The translations under genes were made by a program, and so were the position numbers. A stretch of 64,000 nt of DNA, taken from NCBI RefSeq assembly GCF_001642995.1, contig NZ_LOHS01000094.1, forward strand, positions 1 through 64,000. Reading direction: 5' to 3'. Below the pieces are notes generated by a model. It ran no database searches, was not told the DNA's origin, and worked only from the letters and a program-made list of their open reading frames with translations. Below are positions 17,105-26,717 of the stretch, one piece after another (the first letter of the stretch is position 1; every line of letters starts with the position of its first letter). The stretch comes from Streptomyces jeddahensis (GTDB taxonomy: Bacteria; Actinomycetota; Actinomycetes; Streptomycetales; Streptomycetaceae).

Positions 17105-18394
17105 TCAGCGCTCCTCGACCGGCACGAAGTCGCGCAGGACCTCGCCCGTGTAGATCTGGCGCGGGCGGCCGATGCGGGAACCCGGCTCCTTGATCATCTC
17201 GTGCCACTGGGCGATCCAGCCGGGGAGGCGGCCGAGCGCGAAGAGCACGGTGAACATCTCGGTCGGGAAGCCCATGGCCCGGTAGATCAGACCGGTGTAG
17301 AAGTCCACGTTCGGGTAGAGGCTGCGCGAGACGAAGTAGTCGTCGGAGAGCGCGTGCTCCTCCAGCTTGAGCGCGATGTCGAGCAGCTCGTCGGACTTGC
17401 CGAGGGCCGAGAGGACATCGTGCGCGGCGGCCTTGATGATCTTGGCGCGGGGGTCGAAGTTCTTGTAGACCCGGTGGCCGAAGCCCATCAGGCGGACGCC
17501 GTCCTCCTTGTTCTTCACCTTGCGGATGAAGGAGTCGACGTCACCGCCGGAGGCCTGGATGCCCTGGAGCATCTCGAGCACCGACTGGTTGGCGCCACCG
17601 TGCAGCGGGCCCCACAGGGCGGAGATGCCGGCGGAGATCGAGGCGAACATGTTCGCCTGCGAGGAGCCGACCAGGCGCACCGTGGAGGTCGAACAGTTCT
17701 GCTCGTGGTCCGCGTGCAGGATCAGCAGCTTGTCGAGCGCCGAGACCACGACCGGGTCGAGGTCGTACTCCTGGGCCGGGACCGAGAAGGTCATGCGCAG
17801 GAAGTTCTCGACGTAGCCGAGGTCGTTGCGCGGGTAGACGAAGGGGTGGCCGATGGACTTCTTGTACGCGTACGCCGCGATCGTCGGAAGCTTGGCGAGC
17901 AGCCGGATCGTGGAGAGGTAGCGCTGCTTCTCGTCGAACGGGTTGTGGCTGTCCTGGTAGAACGTCGACAGCGCGCTGACCACGGAGGACAGCATGGCCA
18001 TCGGGTGGGCGTCGCGCGGGAAGCCGCGGTAGAAGTTCTTGACGTCCTCGTGCAGCAGGGTGTGCTGCGTGATCTCGTTCCTGAAGGTAGCGAGCTCGTC
18101 GACGTTCGGCAGCTCCCCGTTGATCAGCAGGTACGCGACCTCCAGGAAGGTGGAGCGCTCGGCCAGCTGCTCGATCGGGTAGCCGCGGTAGCGGAGGATG
18201 CCCTGCTCGCCGTCCAGATAGGTGATCGCGGATTTATACGCGGCGGTGTTGCCGTACCCGCTGTCCAGGGTCACCAGACCGGTCTGGGCGCGGAGCTTCC
18301 CGATGTCGAAGCCCTTGTCGCCGACGGTGCTCTCGACCACCGGGTAGGTGTACTCGCCGTCGCCGTACCGCAGTACTACAGAGTTGTCGCTCAC
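17105..18394 (-). CDS. gltA: Citrate synthase (type II)
   Basis: 429 aa. It condenses acetyl-CoA with oxaloacetate to citrate, the entry to the TCA cycle. Catalytic residues are visible as His in LLILHADHEQNCSTS, His in GFGHRVYKNFDPRAK, and Asp in YPNVDFYTGLIY. The start is set at the GTG at 18394, with GAGGGAAG 5 nt upstream; an in-frame GTG four codons earlier overlaps that ribosome site. It is a single gene with its own leader. In Streptomyces it is often called citA. Confidence 0.95.
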   Translation of the reverse strand: MSDNSVVLRYGDGEYTYPVVESTVGDKGFDIGKLRAQTGLVTLDSGYGNTAAYKSAITYLDGEQGILRYRGYPIEQLAERSTFLEVAYLLINGELPNVDELATFRNEITQHTLLHEDVKNFYRGFPRDAHPMAMLSSVVSALSTFYQDSHNPFDEKQRYLSTIRLLAKLPTIAAYAYKKSIGHPFVYPRNDLGYVENFLRMTFSVPAQEYDLDPVVVSALDKLLILHADHEQNCSTSTVRLVGSSQANMFASISAGISALWGPLHGGANQSVLEMLQGIQASGGDVDSFIRKVKNKEDGVRLMGFGHRVYKNFDPRAKIIKAAAHDVLSALGKSDELLDIALKLEEHALSDDYFVSRSLYPNVDFYTGLIYRAMGFPTEMFTVLFALGRLPGWIAQWHEMIKEPGSRIGRPRQIYTGEVLRDFVPVEER

Positions 18395-18756
18395 GTCTTC
18401 CCTCACCGACGTAGTGCCTCATCTTCGAGGTGCCCTGACTGTCTCTACCATCCCCCATTTGGCTCAGGAGAGTGCACTCGGGGTCGACCGTTGGGGCTGT
18501 CAGCGGCACTGAGTGCCGCCAACCTGCTCATCCTGCCCCCTTCACCCTGCTTCTGGAAGTGTTGTGTGACCTTTGCGACTCGTTTGATCGATCAAAATTC
18601 TGTATGCCTTTCGTTCCGCGGTCGTTGGGGCGGTCGGAGCGCGGGTTTCGGGGGCGGAGAGTTTCAGCAGAAACGTATCTCCGAGCGTCGTTCGCGGGAC
18701 TCGAACGACGCTTGCCGGATCCCCGTCGGACACCCTCGGCCCTGGCCCGCTGTCCG
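18395..18756. other. Citrate synthase promoter region
   Basis: About 360 bp between recD2 and the citrate synthase gene, with no open frame of note. It is unusually A/T-rich for this genome around 18555-18610 and holds a perfect palindrome (listed separately), so it is likely the control region of citrate synthase. Confidence 0.5.
18583..18596. promoter_or_regulatory. Perfect 14-bp palindrome upstream of citrate synthase
   Basis: TTTGATCGATCAAA lies about 190 bp upstream of the GTG start in an A/T-rich patch. The symmetry suits a dimeric repressor or a CRP/FNR-like factor, but I cannot name the protein. Confidence 0.4.
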
Positions 18757-21048
18757 TCAGCGACCCGCCAGGCGGAAGTCCAGAGCGGTGCAGCGCCTGC
18801 CCGCCGACACCGTGCGGACCGCCTGTCCGAGGGCCTTGCGGGAACCGACCAGCACGACCAGCTTCTTGGCCCGCGTCACCGCCGTATAGAGCAGGTTCCG
18901 CTGCAGCATCATCCAAGCCCCCGTGGTGACCGGGACCACCACCGCCGGATACTCGCTGCCCTGGGACCGGTGGATGGTCACCGCATAGGCATGCGCCAGC
19001 TCGTCGAGCTCGTCGAAGTCGTACGGAACCTCCTCGTCCTCGTCCGTCAGCACCGTCAGGCGCTGGTCGTCCAGGCTGAGCGAGGTGACCACGCCGACCG
19101 TGCCGTTGAAGACGCCGTTGCGCCCCTTCTCGTAATTGTTGCGAATCTGGGTCACCTTGTCGCCGACGCGGAAGACACGGCCTCCGAAACGCTTCTCGGC
19201 CAGCTCGGGACGGGCCGGTGTGATGGCCTGCTGCAGCAGGCCGTTCAGGTTCCCCGCTCCCGCCGGGCCGCGGTGCATCGGGGCCAGGACCTGCACGTCG
19301 CGGCGCGGGTCCAGGCCGAAGGTGGCGGGGATGCGCCGGGCCGCCACGTCCACCGTGAGGCGGCCCGCGGCCTCGGTGTCGTCCTCGACGAACAGGAAGA
19401 AGTCTTTCAGGCCCTGCGTGACGGGCGGTATGCCGGAATTGATGCGGTGGGCGTTGGTGACCACGCCGGACTGCTGGGCCTGGCGGAAGATACGGGTCAG
19501 GCGGACCGCCGGGACGGGGCTGCCGTCGCTGAGCAGATCGCGCAGCACCTCGCCGGCGCCGACGCTGGGCAGCTGGTCGACGTCCCCGACGAAGAGCAGA
19601 TGGGCGCCGGGCGGCACGGCCTTGGCCAGCTTGTTGGCGAGCAGCAGGTCGAGCATGGACGCCTCGTCGACCACGACCAGGTCCGCGTCCAGAGGGCGGT
19701 CCCGGTCGTACGCCGCGTCGCCGCCGGGCTTGAGTTCGAGGAGTCGGTGCACCGTGGACGCCTCGGCGCCGGTGAGCTCGGCGAGGCGCTTGGCGGCCCG
19801 GCCCGTGGGGGCGGCAAGCACGACCTTGGCCCGCTTGGCCCGGGCCAGCTCGACGATCGAGCGGACCGTGAAGGACTTGCCGCAGCCGGGGCCGCCCGTG
19901 AGGACGGCGACCTTGCGGGTCAGGGCGAGCCGCACGGCCTCCTCTTGCTCGGGGGCCAGCTCCGCGCCCGTACGGTCCGCGAGCCAGGACAGGGCCTTGT
20001 CCCAGGCCACGTCATGGAAGGCCGGCAGCCGATCGTCACCGGTGTTCAGCAGGCGCAGGAGCTGCGCGGAGAGGGAGACCTCGGCACGGTGGAAGGGGAC
20101 GAGGTAGACGGCGGTGACCGTCTCGCCGCCTCCGTCCGGCGCCGGGATCTGCTCCCGTACGACGCCCTCCTCGTCGGCCGCGAGCTCGGCCAGGCAGTCG
20201 ATCACCAGGCCCGTGTCCACCTGGAGCAGCTTCACCGCGTCCGCGATGAGCCGCTCCTCGGGCAGATAGCAGTGGCCCTGGTCGGTGGACTGCGACAGCG
20301 CGTACTGCAGGCCTGCCTTGACGCGCTCCGGGCTGTCGTGCGGGATGCCGACGGACTGGGCGATCCGGTCCGCCGTGAGGAAGCCGATGCCCCAGACGTC
20401 GGCCGCCAGGCGGTACGGCTCGTTCTTGACGACCGAGATCGACGCGTCGCCGTACTTCTTGTAAATCCGGACCGCGATGGACGTCGACACCTCGACGGTC
20501 TGGAGGAACAGCATGACTTCCTTGATCGCCTTCTGCTCCTCCCAGGCGTCGGCGATCTTCTTGGTCCGCTTGGGGCCGAGGCCCGGCACCTCGATCAGAC
20601 GCTTCGGCTCCTCCTCGATGATCTTCAGCGTGTCCAGCCCGAAGTGCTGCGTGATCCGGTCGGCGAAGACCGGCCCGATGCCCTTCACGAGACCCGATCC
20701 CAGATAGCGGCGGATGCCCTGGACGGTCGCGGGCAGCACCGTCGTGTAGTTCTCCACGGTGAACTGGCGTCCGTACTGCGGGTGGGAGCCCCAGCGGCCC
20801 TCCATCCGCAGCGACTCCCCCACCTGCGCGCCGAGCAGCGAGCCCACGACCGTGAGCAGTTCGCCGCCGCCGCGGCCGGTGTCGACTCTCGCGACCGTGT
20901 AGCCGTTCTCCTCGTTGGCGTACGTGATCCGCTCGAGAACCCCCTCGAGCACCGCCATGCGCCGCGGCTCGGCCCCTGCACCGCCGCCTGCGCCCACCGC
21001 ACGGCCGCCTTCAGCCCCTGCGCCGCCGCCTGCCCCTCGACTCGCCAT
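18757..21048 (-). CDS. recD2: RecD2-type superfamily 1 ATP-dependent DNA helicase
   Basis: 763 aa. The N-terminal part has an OB-like segment (YTVARVD... LLTVVGSL) and helix-hairpin-helix repeats (GSGLVKGIGPVFADRI, VPGLGPKRTKKI). The SF1B core has Walker A GGPGCGKSFT, DEAS motif II (VVDEASML), GDVDQLPSVG, and C-terminal motif VI (AYAVTIHRSQGSEY, YTAVTRAKK). RecD2 is a 5'-3' helicase of repair and replication in organisms without RecBC. The start is the ATG at 21048. The next 30 residues are a Gly/Ala-rich tail with the unit GAGGGAGAE twice, a local duplication. Longer upstream frames reach into the rbsR promoter and are rejected. Confidence 0.93.
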   Translation of the reverse strand: MASRGAGGGAGAEGGRAVGAGGGAGAEPRRMAVLEGVLERITYANEENGYTVARVDTGRGGGELLTVVGSLLGAQVGESLRMEGRWGSHPQYGRQFTVENYTTVLPATVQGIRRYLGSGLVKGIGPVFADRITQHFGLDTLKIIEEEPKRLIEVPGLGPKRTKKIADAWEEQKAIKEVMLFLQTVEVSTSIAVRIYKKYGDASISVVKNEPYRLAADVWGIGFLTADRIAQSVGIPHDSPERVKAGLQYALSQSTDQGHCYLPEERLIADAVKLLQVDTGLVIDCLAELAADEEGVVREQIPAPDGGGETVTAVYLVPFHRAEVSLSAQLLRLLNTGDDRLPAFHDVAWDKALSWLADRTGAELAPEQEEAVRLALTRKVAVLTGGPGCGKSFTVRSIVELARAKRAKVVLAAPTGRAAKRLAELTGAEASTVHRLLELKPGGDAAYDRDRPLDADLVVVDEASMLDLLLANKLAKAVPPGAHLLFVGDVDQLPSVGAGEVLRDLLSDGSPVPAVRLTRIFRQAQQSGVVTNAHRINSGIPPVTQGLKDFFLFVEDDTEAAGRLTVDVAARRIPATFGLDPRRDVQVLAPMHRGPAGAGNLNGLLQQAITPARPELAEKRFGGRVFRVGDKVTQIRNNYEKGRNGVFNGTVGVVTSLSLDDQRLTVLTDEDEEVPYDFDELDELAHAYAVTIHRSQGSEYPAVVVPVTTGAWMMLQRNLLYTAVTRAKKLVVLVGSRKALGQAVRTVSAGRRCTALDFRLAGR

Positions 21049-21218
21049 GATCCGACGGTATCGCCGGGGGGTGACAACGGGGCTCCTCCCGTCACCTGAG
21101 CCGCCACGTCGGTGACCGCAGCTCCGTGGCGGTGACGTCCGCGGTGACGTCCTTTCGCTCATCTGAGCGCGATCTATCACGATCCGATTTCGACGCCTCC
21201 GAGGTCTTGCCCTCCCCT

Positions 21219-21256
21219 CGTGTAATCGATTCCAATCCTCCGTGTAATCGATTCCA
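21219..21256. promoter_or_regulatory. Twin LacI-type operators of the rbs operon
   Basis: The 16-mer cgtgtaatcgattcca occurs at 21219-21234 and again at 21241-21256, 22 bp apart (about two helical turns, the same DNA face). The centre AATCGATT is symmetric with a CG core, as in LacI/PurR-family sites. The second copy ends 17 bp before the regulator's ATG, so the downstream LacI protein likely represses its own operon through both sites. Confidence 0.75.
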
Positions 21257-21273
21257 CGAGAGGTGGGACCGCG

Positions 21274-22287
21274 ATGGTGAGCATCAAGGACGTTGCTGCC
21301 GAGGCTGGCGTATCCGTCGCCACGGTGTCCCGTGTGCTCAACAGCCACCCGTCGGTCAGCCCCGATGCGCGTGCCCGCGTCCTCGCCGCCGTCGAGACGC
21401 TGGGCTACCGCCCGAACGCCGTCGCCCGGTCCCTGCGCACCGACCAGACCCGCACCCTCGGCCTGGTCATCAGCGATGTGCTCAACCCGTACTTCACGGA
21501 GCTGGCCCGCTCCGTCGAGGAGGCGGCCCGCGCGCTCGGCTACAGCGTCATCATCGGGAATGCCGACGAGCGGCCCGACCTGCAGGACCACCACGTCCGT
21601 ACGCTGCTGGACCGCCGTATCGACGGGCTGCTCGTCTCCCCCACCGACGGCGGCTCCCCGCTGATGCTGGAGGCGGCGCGAGCGGGCACGCCGATGGTCT
21701 TCGTCGACCGCTGGATCGCCGGTGTCGACGTACCCGTCGTACGGGCCGACGGCCGCGAGGCCGTACGCGACCTGGTCCGCCATCTGCACGGTCTCGGGCA
21801 CCGCAGGCTCGCCATCATCGCGGGTCCCGCGGCCACCACGACCGGCAGTGAGCGCGTCGAGGCGTTCCGCGAGGCGCTGCGCGAGCACGGGCTGCCGCTG
21901 CCCGAGGAGCTGATAGGGCAGGGCGATTTCCAGGCTGCCAGCGGACGCCGCGTCACCGAGGCGTTCCTCGCGCTGCCCGAGCCGCCCGACGTCGTCTTCG
22001 CCGCCGACAACCTGATGGCGCTCGGCGCGCTGGATGCGATCCGCGCGCGCGGGCTGCGCGTTCCGCAGGACATCGGTCTTGCCGCGTTCGACGACATCCC
22101 GTGGTTCGTGCACACCGATCCGCCGATCACGGCGATCGCCCAGCCGACCGGCGAACTGGGCCGGGCCGCGGTCCGCGCGCTGGTCGACCGCATCGAGGGC
22201 CGCCCTCCCGAGTCGGTCACCCTCCCCGCCCGTCTCGTCGTACGCCGCTCCTGCGGCGAGCAGTCCCCAGAGAACTCCCCAGCATGA
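21274..22287 (+). CDS. rbsR: LacI-family ribose operon repressor RbsR
   Basis: 337 aa. An N-terminal LacI helix-turn-helix (IKDVAAEAGVSVATVSRVLN) and hinge (YRPNAVARSL) are followed by a periplasmic-binding-like effector domain with the GLVISDVLNPYFTELARSVE opening and FDDIPWF near the C-terminus. It is the first gene of an operon with rbsA, rbsCB, rbsK and rbsD. It therefore most likely senses ribose or a ribose derivative and represses the whole operon via the twin operators just upstream. Confidence 0.9.
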   Translation: MVSIKDVAAEAGVSVATVSRVLNSHPSVSPDARARVLAAVETLGYRPNAVARSLRTDQTRTLGLVISDVLNPYFTELARSVEEAARALGYSVIIGNADERPDLQDHHVRTLLDRRIDGLLVSPTDGGSPLMLEAARAGTPMVFVDRWIAGVDVPVVRADGREAVRDLVRHLHGLGHRRLAIIAGPAATTTGSERVEAFREALREHGLPLPEELIGQGDFQAASGRRVTEAFLALPEPPDVVFAADNLMALGALDAIRARGLRVPQDIGLAAFDDIPWFVHTDPPITAIAQPTGELGRAAVRALVDRIEGRPPESVTLPARLVVRRSCGEQSPENSPA

Positions 22288-22298
22288 AGGAGCAGCGC

Positions 22299-23840
22299 GT
22301 GAGCAACCCGGACGAGTTGCTGCGTATCGAAGGGATACGCAAGACGTTCCCCGGCGTCGTCGCGCTCGACGGCGTCGACTTCGATCTCCGCCGCGGCGAG
22401 GTGCATGTCCTGCTCGGCGAGAACGGCGCGGGCAAGAGCACCCTCATCAAGATGCTCTCCGGTGCCTACCGCCCGGACTCCGGCCGCGTCCTGGTAGACG
22501 GCGAGGAAGTCCGTATCCACGCCGCGCAGGACGCGGAGCGACTCGGTATCGCCACGATCTACCAGGAGTTCAACCTGGTCCCCGATCTGACGGTCGCCGA
22601 GAACATCTTCCTGGGCCGCCAGCCGCGCCGCTTCGGGATGGTCGACCGGAAGCGGATGGAGGCCGAGGCCGCCGTACTCCTCGAGCGGGTCGGCGTGAAC
22701 GTCTCCCCGCGCGCGCGGGTGCGTGAACTCGGCATCGCGCGGCTGCAGATGGTGGAGATCGCCAAGGCGCTGAGCCTCGACGCGCGTGTGCTCATCATGG
22801 ATGAGCCGACCGCCGTCCTCACCTCCGAAGAGGTCGACAAGCTCTTCCGTATCGTGCGTCAGCTGCGGGAGGACGGCGTCGGCATCGTCTTCATCACGCA
22901 CCACTTGGAGGAGATCGCCGCTCTCGGCGACCGCGTGACCGTCCTCCGCGACGGCAAGAGCGTCGGCCAGGTGCCCGCGTCGACTCCGGAGGACGAGCTC
23001 GTACGGCTGATGGTGGGCCGCAGCATCGAGCAGCAGTACCCACGCGCGCGTGCCGACGCGGGCGAGGCCCTGCTGTCCGTGCGCGGGCTGACCCGGGACG
23101 GCGTCTTCCACGACGTGAGCTTCGAGGTGCGGGCCGGTGAGGTCGTCGGCATCGCGGGGCTCGTGGGGGCGGGGCGTACGGAGGTCGTCCGCGCGGTCTT
23201 CGGCGCCGACCCGTACGACACGGGCTCGGTGCACGTCGCGGGCGCGCAGGTGCCGCGCCACGACGTGGGCGCGGCCATGACCGCCGGCATCGGACTCGTC
23301 CCCGAGGACCGCAAGGGGCAGGGGCTCGTCCTCGACGCCTCCGTGGAGGAGAACCTCGGTCTGGTCACGATGCGTGCGGCGACCCGCGGCGGACTGGTCG
23401 ACCGCAAGGCCCAGCGCACCGCGGCCGCCCGGATCGCCGAGCAGCTCGGCGTCCGTATGGCGGGCCTCGGCCAGCACGTCCGCACCCTGTCCGGCGGCAA
23501 CCAGCAGAAGGTCGTCATCGGCAAGTGGCTGCTTGCGAACACGAAGGTGCTGATCCTCGACGAGCCGACGCGCGGCATCGACGTCGGCGCCAAGGTCGAG
23601 ATCTATCAGCTCGTCAACGAACTGACGGCCGCGGGCGCCGCCGTCCTGATGATCTCCAGCGACCTGCCCGAGGTGCTCGGCATGAGCGACCGGGTGCTGG
23701 TCATGGCCCAGGGCCGGATCGCGGGCGAACTCTCCGCGGACGAGGCCACCCAGGACGCCGTCATGGCGCTCGCCGTCAGCACGAACTCGGGCAGCACGAA
23801 CACCGGCAACACCGAAAAGGAGGCCCCCCGTGGCCACTGA
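22299..23840 (+). CDS. rbsA: Ribose ABC importer ATPase RbsA
   Basis: 513 aa with two tandem ABC domains, the sugar-importer CUT2 form. The first domain has Walker A GENGAGKST and Walker B VLIMDEPTAVL but a degenerate signature (IARLQMVEIA). The second has a degenerate Walker A (GLVGAGRTE) and a good signature LSGGNQQK plus Walker B LILDEPTRGID, as usual for RbsA. The GTG at 22299 is preferred because AAGGAG stands 6 nt before it; the ATG at 22284 (overlapping the rbsR stop) would add five residues. The 3' end overlaps rbsCB by 11 nt. Confidence 0.93.
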   Translation: MSNPDELLRIEGIRKTFPGVVALDGVDFDLRRGEVHVLLGENGAGKSTLIKMLSGAYRPDSGRVLVDGEEVRIHAAQDAERLGIATIYQEFNLVPDLTVAENIFLGRQPRRFGMVDRKRMEAEAAVLLERVGVNVSPRARVRELGIARLQMVEIAKALSLDARVLIMDEPTAVLTSEEVDKLFRIVRQLREDGVGIVFITHHLEEIAALGDRVTVLRDGKSVGQVPASTPEDELVRLMVGRSIEQQYPRARADAGEALLSVRGLTRDGVFHDVSFEVRAGEVVGIAGLVGAGRTEVVRAVFGADPYDTGSVHVAGAQVPRHDVGAAMTAGIGLVPEDRKGQGLVLDASVEENLGLVTMRAATRGGLVDRKAQRTAAARIAEQLGVRMAGLGQHVRTLSGGNQQKVVIGKWLLANTKVLILDEPTRGIDVGAKVEIYQLVNELTAAGAAVLMISSDLPEVLGMSDRVLVMAQGRIAGELSADEATQDAVMALAVSTNSGSTNTGNTEKEAPRGH

Positions 23841-25788
23841 CACGCTCAAGAGCACATCGGGCGCGAGTGGCGCCTCGGCGGTCCGCCGCCTCCTGCTCGA
23901 CAACGGCGCGCTCAGCGCCCTGATCGTCCTGGTCATCGCGATGTCGCTGCTCTCCGGCGACTTCCTGACCACCCAGAACCTGCTGAACGTCGGCGTCCAG
24001 GCGGCCGTGACCGCCATCCTCGCCTTCGGCGTGACCTTCGTGATCGTCTCGGCGGGCATCGACCTGTCGGTCGGCTCGGTAGCCGCCCTCTCCGCCACGG
24101 TCCTTGCCTGGACGGCGACTTCGGAGGGCGTGCCGGTCTGGATCGCGGTGATACTCGCGATCGCCACGGGCATCGCCTGCGGCCTGGTCAACGGCGTCCT
24201 GATCTCGTACGGCAAGCTGCCGCCGTTCATCGCGACGCTGGCCATGCTGTCGGTCGGCCGCGGTCTGTCCCTGGTGATCTCGCAAGGCAGCCCGATCGCC
24301 TTCCCCGACTCGGTCTCGCACCTCGGCGACACGCTCGGCGGCTGGCTGCCCGTCCCGGTCCTCGTCATGATCGTGATGGGCCTGATCACGGCGCTGATCC
24401 TGGGCCGTACGTACATCGGCCGCTCCATGTACGCGATCGGCGGCAACGAGGAGGCGGCCCGCCTCTCCGGTCTGCGCGTGAAGAAGCAGAAGCTGGCGAT
24501 CTACGCGCTGTCGGGTCTGTTCGCCGCCGCCGCGGGCATCGTCCTGGCCTCCCGTCTGTCCTCCGCGCAGCCGCAGGCCGCGCAGGGATACGAGCTCGAC
24601 GCGATCGCCGCGGTCGTCATCGGCGGCGCCAGTCTGGCGGGCGGTACGGGCAAGGCGTCCGGCACGCTCATCGGCGCGCTGATCCTGGCGGTGCTGCGCA
24701 ACGGCCTCAACCTCCTTTCGGTGTCCGCGTTCTGGCAGCAGGTCGTCATCGGTGTCGTCATCGCGCTGGCGGTGCTCCTCGACACGGTGCGGCGCAAGGC
24801 CGGGGCGACGCCGGTCGCGGCCGGTGCCGGTGGTGCGGGTGCCTCCGGCAAGAAGGGCCCGCAAGCTGTGAAGTTCGCCCTCGCCGCGGTCCTCGTTGCG
24901 GCCGTCCTGGGCGCGATGTCCCTCTTCAACAGCGGCTCGTCCCCCGCGAACCAGAAGCTGGGCCTGTCCCTGTCGACCCTCAACAACCCGTTCTTCGTGC
25001 AGATCCGTGAGGGCGCGCAGGAGGCCGCGAAGAAGGCGGGCGCCGACCTGACCGTCACGGACGCCCAGAACGACGCGTCCCAGCAGGCAAACCAGCTGCA
25101 GAACTTCACCAGCGAGGGCCTCGGTTCGATCATCGTCAACCCAGTGGACTCGGACGCCGCGGGCCCGGCGGTGCGGGCCGCGAACAAGGCCGGCATCCCG
25201 GTGATCGGCGTCGACCGCGGCGTCAACAAGGCCGACACGGCCGCGCTCGTCGCCTCCGACAACGTCGCGGGCGGCAGGCTCGCCGCGAAGACGCTGGCCG
25301 AGAAGCTGGGCGGCCAGGGCGAGATCGTCATCCTGCAGGGTCAGGCCGGTACGTCGGCCAGCCGCGAGCGCGGCGCGGGCTTCGCCGAGGGCCTGAAGGC
25401 CTACCCGGGCATCAAGGTCCTGGCCAAGCAGCCCGCGGACTTCGACCGCACCAAGGGCCTCGACGTGATGACGAACATGCTGCAGGCCCACCCGGACGTG
25501 GACGGCGTCTTCGCCGAGAACGACGAGATGGCGCTCGGCGCGATCAAGGCGCTGGGCAGCAAGGCCGGTACGTCGGTCGCGGTCGTCGGCTTCGACGGCA
25601 CCCCGGACGGTCTGAAGGCGGTCAAGGCGGGCACGCTCTACGCGTCGGTGGCCCAGCAGCCCAAGGAGCTCGGCCGGATCGCGGTCGAGAACGCCCTGAA
25701 GGCGGCCGAGGGCGAGAAGGTCTCGGAGACGGTGAAGGTGCCGGTGAAGGTCGTCACGTCGCAGAACGTGGACGGCTTCACCGGATGA
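23830..25788 (+). CDS. rbsCB: Ribose ABC permease fused to its substrate-binding protein
   Basis: 652 aa with two proteins in one. Residues 1-320 are an RbsC-type permease (multiple helices, TFVIVSAGIDLSVGS, conserved AVVIGGASLAGGTGKA). After a Gly/Ala linker, one more helix (about 345-365) leads to an RbsB-type binding protein (LGLSLSTLNNPFFVQIREGA, IIVNPVDSDAA, VIGVDRGVN, FAENDEMALGAIKAL). The helix would hold the binding domain outside the membrane, replacing the usual lipid anchor. The GTG at 23830 follows AAAAGGAGG inside the rbsA coding sequence. No separate rbsB is present. Confidence 0.92.
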   Translation: MATDTLKSTSGASGASAVRRLLLDNGALSALIVLVIAMSLLSGDFLTTQNLLNVGVQAAVTAILAFGVTFVIVSAGIDLSVGSVAALSATVLAWTATSEGVPVWIAVILAIATGIACGLVNGVLISYGKLPPFIATLAMLSVGRGLSLVISQGSPIAFPDSVSHLGDTLGGWLPVPVLVMIVMGLITALILGRTYIGRSMYAIGGNEEAARLSGLRVKKQKLAIYALSGLFAAAAGIVLASRLSSAQPQAAQGYELDAIAAVVIGGASLAGGTGKASGTLIGALILAVLRNGLNLLSVSAFWQQVVIGVVIALAVLLDTVRRKAGATPVAAGAGGAGASGKKGPQAVKFALAAVLVAAVLGAMSLFNSGSSPANQKLGLSLSTLNNPFFVQIREGAQEAAKKAGADLTVTDAQNDASQQANQLQNFTSEGLGSIIVNPVDSDAAGPAVRAANKAGIPVIGVDRGVNKADTAALVASDNVAGGRLAAKTLAEKLGGQGEIVILQGQAGTSASRERGAGFAEGLKAYPGIKVLAKQPADFDRTKGLDVMTNMLQAHPDVDGVFAENDEMALGAIKALGSKAGTSVAVVGFDGTPDGLKAVKAGTLYASVAQQPKELGRIAVENALKAAEGEKVSETVKVPVKVVTSQNVDGFTG

Positions 25789-25817
25789 GTCAACCGACCG
25801 GCGTAGGGAGAGGGTTC

Positions 25818-26717
25818 ATGTACGACTACGACCTGTTGGTCGTAGGGTCGGCCAACGCCGACCTGGTGATCGGTGTCGACCGCCGCCCCGGCCCCGGTGA
25901 GACGGTGCTCGGGTCCGACCTGGCCGTCCACCCGGGCGGCAAGGGCGCGAACCAGGCGGTCGCCGCCGCCCGCCTCGGGGCTCGTACGGCCCTGCTGGCC
26001 CGGGTCGGGGACGACGCGCACGGACGGCTGCTGCTGGACTCGCAGCGTGCGGCCGGAGTGGACACCGTCGGCGTCCTCACCGGCGGCGCACCCACCGGGG
26101 TGGCGCTGATCACGGTGGACCCGTCGGGCGACAACAGCATCGTGGTGTCGCCCGGCGCCAACGCCCGCCTGGCGCCCGAGGACGTGCGGGCCGCGAAGGT
26201 CCTGCTCTCTTCGGCGCGGGTCGTCTCGGCGCAGCTGGAGATCCCGCTGGACACGGTCGCCGAGGTCGTACGGAGCCTCGCCGACGGCAGCCGTTTCGTA
26301 CTGAACCCGTCGCCCCCGGCGCCGCTGCCCGCCGAGGTGCTTGCGGCCTGCGATCCGCTGGTCGTCAACGAGCACGAGGCGCGCGTGATCCTGGGCGGCT
26401 CGGCGGGCGACGCTCCGGAGGAGTGGGCGGACGGCCTGCTGGCCCTGGGCCCGCGCTCGGTCGTCGTCACGCTGGGCGCGGAGGGTGCCCTGGTGGCGGA
26501 CGGCGAGTCGGCCGTCCGCGTGCCGTCAGTGCAGGTCGCCGCCGTGGACACCACGGGTGCCGGCGACGCCTTCACGGCGGCCCTGGCCTGGCGCCTCGGC
26601 CTCGGCGACGACCTGCCGACGGCCGCCGCCTTCGCGGTGCGCGTGGGTGCGGCGGCGGTCACGAGGGAGGGCGCGCAGGCGTCCTTCCCCACCCTTGAGG
26701 AGACACAAGCTCTGTGA
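25818..26717 (+). CDS. rbsK: Ribokinase RbsK
   Basis: 299 aa, PfkB family. It phosphorylates D-ribose to ribose 5-phosphate with ATP. Signatures are VVGSANADLVIGVDRRPGPG, HPGGKGANQAVAAARLG, and the C-terminal catalytic DTTGAGDAFTAAL with its Asp base. The start chosen is the ATG at 25818 with GGGAGAGGG upstream; an ATG at 25785 overlapping the rbsCB stop would add 11 residues. It overlaps rbsD by 4 nt. Confidence 0.93.
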   Translation: MYDYDLLVVGSANADLVIGVDRRPGPGETVLGSDLAVHPGGKGANQAVAAARLGARTALLARVGDDAHGRLLLDSQRAAGVDTVGVLTGGAPTGVALITVDPSGDNSIVVSPGANARLAPEDVRAAKVLLSSARVVSAQLEIPLDTVAEVVRSLADGSRFVLNPSPPAPLPAEVLAACDPLVVNEHEARVILGGSAGDAPEEWADGLLALGPRSVVVTLGAEGALVADGESAVRVPSVQVAAVDTTGAGDAFTAALAWRLGLGDDLPTAAAFAVRVGAAAVTREGAQASFPTLEETQAL

